Source of the DNA: Pyrodictiaceae archaeon
GTDB lineage: Archaea; Thermoproteota; Thermoprotei_A; Sulfolobales; Pyrodictiaceae
NCBI GenBank assembly: GCA_027033675.1
Contig: JALVKZ010000092.1
Location: 1-5,202 of the forward strand
DNA length: 5,202 nt
Reading direction: 5' to 3'
This document shows, piece after piece, positions 1-5,202 of the stretch. The notes below the pieces were generated by a model. That model was not told the origin of the DNA and searched no databases. It was given only the letters and a program-made list of their open reading frames with translations. How positions within the stretch are numbered: position 1 is the stretch's first letter; each line of letters begins with the position of its first letter. A program made the translations under genes and the position numbers.

Positions 1-1
1 T

Positions 2-3000
2 AGGATAGGGGTGGAGCTAAACAAGAGCGTCGTAGGACATTATGCTTCGAAGATTAACGCGCTGCCCCTAATCCTGGCAGAGACCAATAGGACTATCTAT
101 GAGCAAATGCTGAGAGTGCTTAACCAGACAGCTAGTGGCGCCTCAAGGCTCTATACTTCCCTCGAGCAACTAGACAAGGCATACGCGGAGGCGTTAGAGA
201 ATGCCTCTAGGCAGGTAAAGCAGCTCAACGAGAGCCTACGCGGAGTAATGGAGGCCGATAAGGGCTACGCTGAGGCCTATAAGGGCTTAGTCTCGCTGAG
301 AGACGCCTTGAACAAGACATTGGGCGCTGTAACGGCCCTTGACAAGGCATACACCGAGGCAACTACCCGGGTAGAGGAACTAGCCAACAATATTACGAGA
401 ATAGCTAACGCGCTCCAGGCAATGGATAAGGCCTATAGTGGGCTCTACCAGAACATTAGCAGCGCCGCTAAGCGCCTCGTAGCCCTCTACAGCAACGAGA
501 CACTGGTGTCGGGAACAGAGCAGGGGCTCGGGTACACGTGGTGGCAGGTAACAAGGGCCTACTACTACCTAGACAAGCTGAACGGGAACTATACAGCATA
601 CGCCAGGATAACCAACTTATCCAAGGTATCCCCGGAGCTAGCGCCACTACCAAGGAACGAGGCGCTTGCCGCGTGGCAGGCCGTAAAGAGGCTAACGAGT
701 AGTGGCAGGGACCTAGACGAGGCAGCACTAATAGTTGCCGCAAAGATATTCTCCGAGAAAGCTCCGGAGAGGGCTAAGCCTCTTCTCCTCGTAGCAGAGC
801 AGGCGTGGAACAAGACACTCATAGCCTATAGGGCTGCGCGCAACATTAGCTGCGTCGCGTGCCTCTACTCGCTAGGAAACAATACGGTAAAGTCGCAGCT
901 AATGGTGCTAGGCATTGCGCGTAACATAAGCGAGCAGGCTACCAAGATGGTCGTAAGCCATGCCCGCGAGGAGGCGGCAACGCTACTGGCTAAGATGCTA
1001 ACCTCTAAGAACATACCGGGGCCACTAGCCCAGGAGCTAGCTAGGGAGGCAGTCGAGGATAGGCTAGAGGCGGCAAAGATAGCAGAGCTCGTAGCCGAGA
1101 TGGCTGCAAAGGAGCAGGGAATACCGCTCAATGTATCGAGAGCGCTAGCGAGTCTCCTCGTAAGATACGATCCAGGAGCGAATTATACACTAGCTACCAG
1201 TTGGGCAAACGCTGTGAAAGCAGCTAGCGAGTTCCTCGAGGAGAGGGGGGCGCCGAGGAGCCTCGTAGAGCAGCTAGCAGCCCTCTTAGCAGCCAAGCCT
1301 AAGCCAAGTAGAAGAGATCTTGCAAAGATAGCTTTCAGACTAGTAGCAGAGAAGGCGGGGGAGAAGGCCGAGAACATCCTGGAGGCGGTGGCCGCTACAG
1401 ATCCTGGCGCAGAAGGGGTAATTACTACTAATAAGACCCTTGCCGCAAAGATAGCCGCTGATATAGTGTACCGAGCTGCTGCCCAGAGGGGCCAGAAGCT
1501 AGACAGGGCGCTCGTGGAGAAACTAGCCCTTATGATCGTGAAAGGTGATGCCAAGGACGATGACCTGAGGAGACTTGCTCTCAGCATGCTCGCTGAGAAG
1601 ATAAGGGAGGAGAAGGGCGAAGAGGCAGCAAAGACACTAACGCTTCTCCTCTCCCGCTTTGACCCCGAGGCGAGAGGTGTACTAGCCTCTAACGAGACAA
1701 TGGCTATAGAGGCGCTGTATTGGCTAGCCGAGAAGCAGGGGCATAGAATACCCTTTACACCGGAACAGCTAGCTAGGATTCTTCACGAGCCTTCAGCGCT
1801 TAGACAACTAGTAGCAAGCATGTTCGTAAATATGAGCGCCGAGAAGGCGCCGAAGGAAATGAGGCCACTAGTTAAGAGACTAGCAGTAATTGTTGCAGAG
1901 AAGGGCCCTGGTATACCAGTTGAGGAGAAATGGGCTATAGTTGAGCAGATATTGGCAGAGCAGGCTAAGAGGATGAAGCCACGCGGCGTGAGCCTACCGC
2001 CGCGTGTCGAGAGGGAGGTACTAAGCCTGGCACTGAGTATTGCGCAGCACCGTATTAGCCTGGAACAGGCCGCTAAGAAGCTGGCTAGCGAGATACTACT
2101 AGGCTCTGTAGCCCCAGAGATAATAAGCGAGGCCAAGGGCCTAATGGTTTCGAGAGACCTAAGGGCCTTTAGCATAATGGTTGTGCCTCTAGGCGAGACC
2201 CAGGAGGAGAGAGCACGGAACATCGAGGCGGTAGGCAACATTACGGCAAAGCTGTTGTCAAGGCACGGCATAGGGGCTAAGATATATGTGAGCGGCGAGG
2301 ACATAGTGCTCCAGCAGGTAAGGCAGTACGCCATCAAGGACGCCGAGAAGACCTCTAAGCTAAGCGAGCTAGGCACCTTCATAGTACTACTAGTCCTACT
2401 CGAGAGCTTCTTCGCCGTTTTCCTTCCATACATAGGCATCATACTAGGCCTAGCAGTCGGCGGAGCAATAGTCTACATAGCGGCTAGCCACGGGATAATA
2501 GACTTCTCCTCCCATACACAGAGCGTTATGATAACTACTGCTCTCGGTCTCGGAGCAGACTATGCTGGCTACCTAATATATCGGTTCAAAGAGGAGTACG
2601 CCCTCATAGGCGAGGCTAGGGAGGCTGCCCGTAGGAGCCTCAAGAGAGCTGGGCCGGCAATAGTGGCGAGCGCCACAACCGTCGTTATTGGTTTCGGCAG
2701 CCTCCTCCTAGCATGGGACATATCGTTCCTAAGGGGCTTCGGCGAAGCAATACCAATAGCGGTCGCCGCTACCGCTACCGCGTCGCTTACACTCGTACCA
2801 GCACTACTAGCGCTCGTTGGCGGGAAGCGATGGTTCTGGTGGCCGCGGAGACCACGCAAGGAGAAGATAGTAGAGCGGCGTAGTAAAGCCATGGAGTTTC
2901 TATTGCGCCATGAGAAAGCAGTACTTGGCGCAATGATAGCCCTGATACTCGTCTCTGGGTACTTCTACGCAACATTCCACGGCACACACGACATGAAGCT

Positions 3001-3994
3001 AATGCTGCCCGAGAAGGCCCCAGCCCTCAAGGCATTCCACATAATGAGCACAAAGTTCGAGGCAGGAATAACCGACCCCATATTCGTGGTCATCGAGACA
3101 AAGAACAATATATGGAGTAGCAGTAATGCATGGAGACTAGTAGCCGGGCTAGTAGACGAGATAGCGAGGGTCAAGGGAGTAGCAACAGTGATAGCCCCCA
3201 CGAGGCCCATGGGGCGCCCAGCGACTAATGCAACGCTAGCAGAGGAGATGGGTGGCAGAGCGTTCACGAGCCCCGATGGCAGGATAGCGTTAGTACAGGT
3301 TATCCTCAGTGTAGACCCCTATAGCAGGGATGGAGAGAAAGCGATAAGAGAGATCCACCGAGTAGCTCACCGCTACGCTGAGGAGCACGGCCTACAAGTA
3401 TACGTTGATGGCTCGCCCTACGCTACCCTGGAGATGGATGATCTTCTCACCAAGGAGTTTTACCAGAGAGTCTTACCAGGCGCAGCAATACTAATGATAC
3501 TAGCCTTTACCCTCATATTTGGCGGCCTTTGGGTAAGTGTTGCAGCACTAATAGTGATAATAGGCGCTGCCATGACCGGCATAATGGCCAGCATACTATT
3601 ATTCAAGTATATATTTGGCAAGGAGATGTTATGGTTCATGCACATAATAACCCTGGCGGCTGTCATGGGCGTAGGCATGGACTATAATAGCTTCTTCTTA
3701 GCAAGAGCGCTAGAAGAGTGCCACAAGACGGGCTGCAAGCCCAAGGACTCGGTTATCCGGGCCTCCGGAGCAGTAAGCCTATTCATCATAGGGCTCTCCC
3801 TGGTGGTAACAACAGCTTATGCAATGATGCTAACAGCCAACAACACTGGTATGAGGGAGATGGGCTTCGCACTAGCAACCACAGTGTTCACAGCAGCGCT
3901 CATGGCATCGTACCTGCTAACACCAATAGTAGTCTCGGTACTAGGGCGTAGCGCGTGGTGGCCATGGGGCCTCAAGAAAAAGCTAGAGCACTAG
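2..3994 (+). CDS. MMPL/RND-superfamily membrane transporter with giant helical ectodomain (5' partial)
   Basis: Residues are numbered from the GTG at 11. The frame is open to the window edge, and TM1 plus the first half of porter domain 1 are missing, so the true start lies upstream. Residues 1-712 are helical: 28-residue coiled-coil repeats at 48-159, then degenerate helical repeats to about 630. The end of porter domain 1 is at about 716-785. TM2-TM6 lie at about 787-936, the basic Trp-rich cytosolic linker KRWFWWPRRPRK at 939-950, TM7 at 968-987, the second ectodomain at 988-1150, TM8-TM12 at 1153-1311 and a basic tail at 1321-1327. GLGADYAGY (846-854, TM4) and GVGMDYNSF (1220-1228, TM10) are the paired Asp-Tyr signatures of MmpL-type RND pumps, which are proton-driven in characterised members. 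Most family members are much shorter; the excess lies in the first ectodomain. The substrate cannot be told from sequence; lipid or envelope export is a guess by analogy with bacterial MmpL. Family assignment is firm, function is not. Confidence 0.93.
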   Translation, partial: RIGVELNKSVVGHYASKINALPLILAETNRTIYEQMLRVLNQTASGASRLYTSLEQLDKAYAEALENASRQVKQLNESLRGVMEADKGYAEAYKGLVSLRDALNKTLGAVTALDKAYTEATTRVEELANNITRIANALQAMDKAYSGLYQNISSAAKRLVALYSNETLVSGTEQGLGYTWWQVTRAYYYLDKLNGNYTAYARITNLSKVSPELAPLPRNEALAAWQAVKRLTSSGRDLDEAALIVAAKIFSEKAPERAKPLLLVAEQAWNKTLIAYRAARNISCVACLYSLGNNTVKSQLMVLGIARNISEQATKMVVSHAREEAATLLAKMLTSKNIPGPLAQELAREAVEDRLEAAKIAELVAEMAAKEQGIPLNVSRALASLLVRYDPGANYTLATSWANAVKAASEFLEERGAPRSLVEQLAALLAAKPKPSRRDLAKIAFRLVAEKAGEKAENILEAVAATDPGAEGVITTNKTLAAKIAADIVYRAAAQRGQKLDRALVEKLALMIVKGDAKDDDLRRLALSMLAEKIREEKGEEAAKTLTLLLSRFDPEARGVLASNETMAIEALYWLAEKQGHRIPFTPEQLARILHEPSALRQLVASMFVNMSAEKAPKEMRPLVKRLAVIVAEKGPGIPVEEKWAIVEQILAEQAKRMKPRGVSLPPRVEREVLSLALSIAQHRISLEQAAKKLASEILLGSVAPEIISEAKGLMVSRDLRAFSIMVVPLGETQEERARNIEAVGNITAKLLSRHGIGAKIYVSGEDIVLQQVRQYAIKDAEKTSKLSELGTFIVLLVLLESFFAVFLPYIGIILGLAVGGAIVYIAASHGIIDFSSHTQSVMITTALGLGADYAGYLIYRFKEEYALIGEAREAARRSLKRAGPAIVASATTVVIGFGSLLLAWDISFLRGFGEAIPIAVAATATASLTLVPALLALVGGKRWFWWPRRPRKEKIVERRSKAMEFLLRHEKAVLGAMIALILVSGYFYATFHGTHDMKLMLPEKAPALKAFHIMSTKFEAGITDPIFVVIETKNNIWSSSNAWRLVAGLVDEIARVKGVATVIAPTRPMGRPATNATLAEEMGGRAFTSPDGRIALVQVILSVDPYSRDGEKAIREIHRVAHRYAEEHGLQVYVDGSPYATLEMDDLLTKEFYQRVLPGAAILMILAFTLIFGGLWVSVAALIVIIGAAMTGIMASILLFKYIFGKEMLWFMHIITLAAVMGVGMDYNSFFLARALEECHKTGCKPKDSVIRASGAVSLFIIGLSLVVTTAYAMMLTANNTGMREMGFALATTVFTAALMASYLLTPIVVSVLGRSAWWPWGLKKKLEH
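152..487 (+). repeat. Four in-register 28-residue (84-bp) coiled-coil repeats within the MMPL ectodomain
   Basis: A D-K-[A/G]-Y motif recurs at residues 55, 83, 111 and 139 of the transporter, with its Asp codon at 173, 257, 341 and 425. The spacing is exactly 84 bp each time. The longer forms are LDKAYAEA, ADKGYAEAY, LDKAYTEA and MDKAYSGLY. The sequence between motifs is Leu/Ala-rich with few prolines or glycines and has diverged at the DNA level, so these are old protein repeats, not a recent tandem duplication. Twenty-eight residues equal four heptads, which keeps a coiled coil in phase. Sequons NAS, NES, NKT, NIT and NIS fall inside the units. The 28-residue period is seen directly; the coiled-coil fold is inferred. 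Confidence 0.85.
1130..1900 (+). repeat. Degenerate helical repeats of about 80-90 residues within the MMPL ectodomain
   Basis: Three units are recognisable between transporter residues 374 and 630. Each has an Asp-Pro turn (YDPGA at 386, TDPGA at 463, FDPEA at 550), a following sequon (NYT 391, NKT 474, NET 561) and an amphipathic helix (LVEQLA 418, LVEKLA 501, PEQLA 584). Each then has a helix ending in an AEK-type segment (AEKAGEKA 446, AEKIREEKGEEA 528, AEKAPKE 610). The Asp-Pro turns are 77 and 87 residues apart; unit 1 is six residues shorter between the turn and the sequon. A related segment, SEKAPERAK at 248-256, hints at an earlier, more diverged copy. The pattern was aligned by eye and unit boundaries are approximate. 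Confidence 0.6.
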
Positions 3995-4012
3995 AAGCCT
4001 AGGCAGCTGGGC

Positions 4013-4041
4013 AACGAGCCCTTTGCCTCGTTCTTTTCCTT
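4013..4041 (+). terminator. Hairpin plus T-rich tract downstream of the MMPL transporter
   Basis: The arms AACGAG (4013-4018) and CTCGTT (4027-4032) pair perfectly around an 8-nt loop. The 3' arm runs directly into the T/C-rich tract TTCTTTTCCTT (4031-4041). It lies 18 nt past the transporter stop codon. Archaeal RNA polymerase terminates mainly at U-rich tracts, and a hairpin is not required, so the tract carries more weight than the stem. Confidence 0.45.
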
Positions 4042-4070
4042 CCTGAACTCTTCCCGCCAACCCCATATAG

Positions 4071-4078
4071 TTTTTCTT
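4071..4078 (+). terminator. Oligo-T tract, possible second termination site
   Basis: TTTTTCTT is the longest T-run in the 230-nt gap between the transporter and the TrmB gene. It lies 76 nt past the transporter stop and could act as a backup archaeal U-tract terminator. No stable stem directly precedes it. The preceding CATATAG (4064-4070) could alternatively be a promoter element. Confidence 0.35.
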
Positions 4079-4103
4079 GAGCCGAGAATAACCCGGAGTA
4101 AAC

Positions 4104-4111
4104 AATAAATT
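4104..4111 (+). promoter_or_regulatory. Candidate TATA-like element for the TrmB gene
   Basis: AATAAATT, preceded by the A-rich GTAAAC at 4098-4103 (a possible BRE), is the most A/T-rich spot between the upstream T-tracts and the TrmB start. Archaeal TATA boxes lie about 26 nt before the transcript start. Its use would place the start near 4132-4136 and give a leader of about 90 nt. The match to the crenarchaeal TTTAWA-type box is imperfect, so this is a weak candidate. Confidence 0.2.
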
Positions 4112-4171
4112 CTATCCATGCATAGGTTGCTGAACAGAAACCATTCCCTCCACACATCACCCGAGAGGGAG

Positions 4172-4193
4172 GGTCCTGGTATCCCCTGGGACC
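4172..4193 (+). promoter_or_regulatory. Near-palindrome/hairpin in the leader of the TrmB gene
   Basis: GGTCCTGG (4172-4179) and CTGGGACC (4186-4193) form an 8-bp RNA stem, with two G-U pairs, around a 6-nt loop. The segment ends 31 nt before the GTG start. It also reads as an imperfect DNA inverted repeat (GGTCC...GGACC) and so could be an operator for the dimeric regulator. A second, weaker pair just upstream is TCCCTC (4145-4150) with GAGGGA (4165-4170). It does not match the Thermococcus TrmB operator pattern TATCAC-N5-GTGATA. Function is inferred only from position and symmetry. Confidence 0.3.
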
Positions 4194-4208
4194 TAGGGAG
4201 ACTATTGC

Positions 4209-4212
4209 GAGG
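4209..4212 (+). promoter_or_regulatory. Weak Shine-Dalgarno-like site of the TrmB gene
   Basis: GAGG lies 12 nt before the GTG at 4225 and matches part of the archaeal anti-Shine-Dalgarno complement GGAGGTGA. The match is short and the spacing is long, so initiation may be inefficient. It still supports the 4225 start, because no ATG, GTG or TTG occurs in frame between the stop at 4123 and this GTG. Confidence 0.4.
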
Positions 4213-4224
4213 AATGATTTCGCC

Positions 4225-4974
4225 GTGCAGACAGATAATGAGAGCGAGCTCGAGACACGTATCCGTAGACTCCTAGGACTCTCCGGCTATGAGGCACGGG
4301 CCTATCTAGCCCTCTTAGCTCTTGGCAAGGCTCGTCCACCAGAAGTCGCTAAGGCAGCGCGCATTCCGGCTCAACGAGTCTATGATGTCCTCCGAAGCCT
4401 TGAGGCAATGGGCCTCGTAGGCGAGAAGAGCGGCTACTACTATATAATTGAGCCACTAAGGGCTCTGAAGGCCAAGGCGGAGGAGAAAATAGCGAGGGCC
4501 GCAGCCGAGGCTGCCGAGCTAGAGAGGCTGGGCGAGGAGCTGAGCAGGCTGGCGAGACGAGCGGCTGAAGAGTACGTCAAAATAGTTTACGGGGTTGAGG
4601 AATCAATTGCCCACGCAGCTGAGGCGCTATCGAGGTGCAAAGAGCCACCAATATTCATGGTCTACAAGGTTCTTGATAAGCTGGAGAGCCTCTGGCCCCT
4701 CCTAGGCATGCTCGTAGAGAAGCTCCCCGAGAAAACAGTCTTCATAATCCCCCGCGGCGCCCAGGTACCAAGCCACTATCTCGAAGCTATACAGAGGCGC
4801 GGCGCATACCTAGTTGAGTCGGAGGCCGCTATAATGGACTTAATGATTGCCTGCGATACCGTGATAATAGGCTTGCCCAGCACGCCCCACGAGGTAGTAA
4901 CCCTGGTCATAAGTAACCCCTTATTCGCGAACGCTCTAAAGACTAGACTAAACGAGCTCATAGCTAGGAAATAG
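4225..4974 (+). CDS. TrmB-family transcriptional regulator
   Basis: This 249-residue protein has the standard TrmB layout. Residues 9-75 form a winged helix-turn-helix: LLGLSGYEARAYLALLALG (16-34) is the family's signature first helices, PPEVAKAARIP (38-48) leads into the turn, QRVYDVLRSLEAMGLV (50-65) is the recognition helix, and KSGYYYII (68-75) is the wing. An Ala/Glu-rich coiled-coil linker (80-117) probably dimerises. The C-terminal part (118-249) resembles the TrmB effector domain, ending in IMDLMIACDTVIIGLP (203-218) and a terminal helix. In studied archaea these proteins sense sugars or other metabolites and repress or activate transport and metabolic genes; the ligand here is unknown. 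GTG is the only canonical start and places the N-terminus just ahead of the first helix. It follows an MMPL transporter after 230 nt, so it probably has its own promoter. It is convergent with a surface-protein gene 42 nt away. There are two cysteines (138, 210). Confidence 0.9.
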   Translation: MQTDNESELETRIRRLLGLSGYEARAYLALLALGKARPPEVAKAARIPAQRVYDVLRSLEAMGLVGEKSGYYYIIEPLRALKAKAEEKIARAAAEAAELERLGEELSRLARRAAEEYVKIVYGVEESIAHAAEALSRCKEPPIFMVYKVLDKLESLWPLLGMLVEKLPEKTVFIIPRGAQVPSHYLEAIQRRGAYLVESEAAIMDLMIACDTVIIGLPSTPHEVVTLVISNPLFANALKTRLNELIARK

Positions 4975-4981
4975 GATAGGC

Positions 4982-4986
4982 AAAAA
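4982..4986 (-). terminator. Poly-T tract terminating the minus-strand surface-protein gene
   Basis: On the minus strand the sequence reads TATTTTTGCC, 30 nt past the stop codon of the surface-protein gene and 7 nt beyond the end of the converging TrmB gene. A run of five T is typical of archaeal U-tract termination. There is no convincing preceding hairpin. For the opposing TrmB transcript the nearest pyrimidine tracts are CTCTTCT (4990-4996) and TCTCTTTCTC (5020-5029). The latter lies inside the end of the surface-protein gene. Confidence 0.45.
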
Positions 4987-5016
4987 TACTCTTCTGGCCC
5001 TATAGTACCTGAGCCA

Positions 5017-5202
5017 CTATCTCTTTCTCGCCAAGTTAGCCAGGGCAGCAACCAGTACAGCTAGAGCAATGACCACCGATACAAGCGAAGGCTTAGACGC
5101 CTCTCTGAGAACCACTGTTGTAATTGTCTTGGTACTGTGCTCTACTAGAGTCCTGGTAGCTGTAACCAGCCTCGTCACTGTAACGGGACAAGCGAGAGTA
5201 TG
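5017..5202 (-). CDS. C-terminus of a membrane-anchored cell-surface protein (5' partial)
   Basis: The minus strand carries 61 sense codons from the window edge to a TAG at 5017-5019. Numbering from the edge, residues 7-31 are a Thr/Val-rich stalk (VTVTRLVTATRTLV at 7-20, TKTITTVV at 24-31). Residues 39-57 are a hydrophobic segment (VSVVIALAVLVAALA at 41-55), followed by the basic end RKR. A Thr-rich stalk, one C-terminal transmembrane anchor and a short positive tail are typical of crenarchaeal surface proteins such as extracellular solute-binding or S-layer-associated proteins. The anchored topology would leave the bulk of the protein outside the cell. The functional domain lies beyond the window, so no specific function can be given. 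One cysteine (residue 5) sits ahead of the stalk. It ends 42 nt from, and converges with, the TrmB gene. Confidence 0.75.
   Translation of the reverse strand, partial: HTLACPVTVTRLVTATRTLVEHSTKTITTVVLREASKPSLVSVVIALAVLVAALANLARKR

Noticed and set aside
152..487. CRISPR-like or recent tandem DNA repeat
   Set aside because: The 84-bp units match only at the protein level around the DKxY motif, lie in an open frame and lack identical repeats with unique spacers.
1183..1587. 134-codon open frame on the minus strand
   Set aside because: It is antisense to the Ala/Glu-rich repeats of the transporter; its Ser/Ala-rich translation mirrors that composition and shows no family signature.
1783..2442. 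219-codon open frame on the minus strand
   Set aside because: It lies wholly inside the transporter gene, antisense to its ectodomain and TM2-TM3. The translation is Ser/Leu-rich with no recognisable domain, as expected from the complement of CTA/AGC-rich coding sequence.
3718..3951. 77-codon open frame on the plus strand
   Set aside because: It is an out-of-frame reading of the transporter's TM10-TM12 region with no hydrophobic or domain pattern of its own.
3997..4004. GCCTAGGC palindrome just after the transporter stop
   Set aside because: It is only 8 bp with no loop and no following T-tract; such palindromes occur by chance. The hairpin at 4013-4032 is the better terminator candidate.
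4118..4276. 52-codon ATG frame overlapping the start of the TrmB gene
   Set aside because: It has no clear ribosome binding site, its Arg/Pro/His-rich translation looks like non-coding sequence, and it overlaps the well-supported TrmB start in another frame. A regulatory upstream peptide cannot be excluded.
4576..4971. Phospholipase-D-like catalytic site in the TrmB C-terminal domain
   Set aside because: TrmB effector domains have a PLD-like fold, but no HxKxxxxD motif is present here, so no enzymatic activity is claimed.

Overview
The window looks like chromosomal DNA from a hyperthermophilic Crenarchaeon, most likely Desulfurococcales and possibly near Pyrodictium, Hyperthermus or Pyrolobus. 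This is inferred from codon use (many CTA Leu, ATA Ile and AGG Arg codons at roughly balanced GC), GTG starts, a TrmB-type regulator, a surface protein with a Thr/Val stalk and C-terminal anchor, and dense N-glycosylation sequons. No rRNA or marker gene is present, so the assignment is tentative.

Layout: (1) Positions 2-3994, + strand, hold most of a very large MMPL/RND-superfamily membrane transporter whose 5' end lies outside the window. Transmembrane helices TM2-TM12, both Asp-Tyr proton-relay pairs and the complete second ectodomain are present. The first ectodomain carries an extra helical region of about 700 residues. (2) Positions 3995-4224 are non-coding, with a terminator-like hairpin and T-tracts just after the transporter and a GC-rich, hairpin-forming leader before the next gene. 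(3) Positions 4225-4974, + strand, encode a complete TrmB-family transcription regulator. (4) Positions 4975-5016 are a short convergent spacer with a poly-T tract on the minus strand. (5) Positions 5017-5202, - strand, hold the last 61 codons of a cell-surface protein with a Thr-rich stalk and a C-terminal membrane anchor. It has no start codon inside the window.

Working together: two of the three genes act at the cell envelope and the third is a regulator between them. The simplest reading is an envelope or export locus whose transporter, surface protein, or both may be controlled by the TrmB protein. The spacing argues for separate transcription of the transporter and the regulator.

The most unusual object is the transporter ectodomain. 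It has four 28-residue coiled-coil repeats in exact register, then degenerate helical repeats of about 80-90 residues, and 21 of the protein's 23 N-glycosylation sequons. All 23 fall on the predicted outer face. This suggests a glycosylated stalk reaching out from the pump, perhaps toward the S-layer. No mobile element, CRISPR array or RNA gene was seen.
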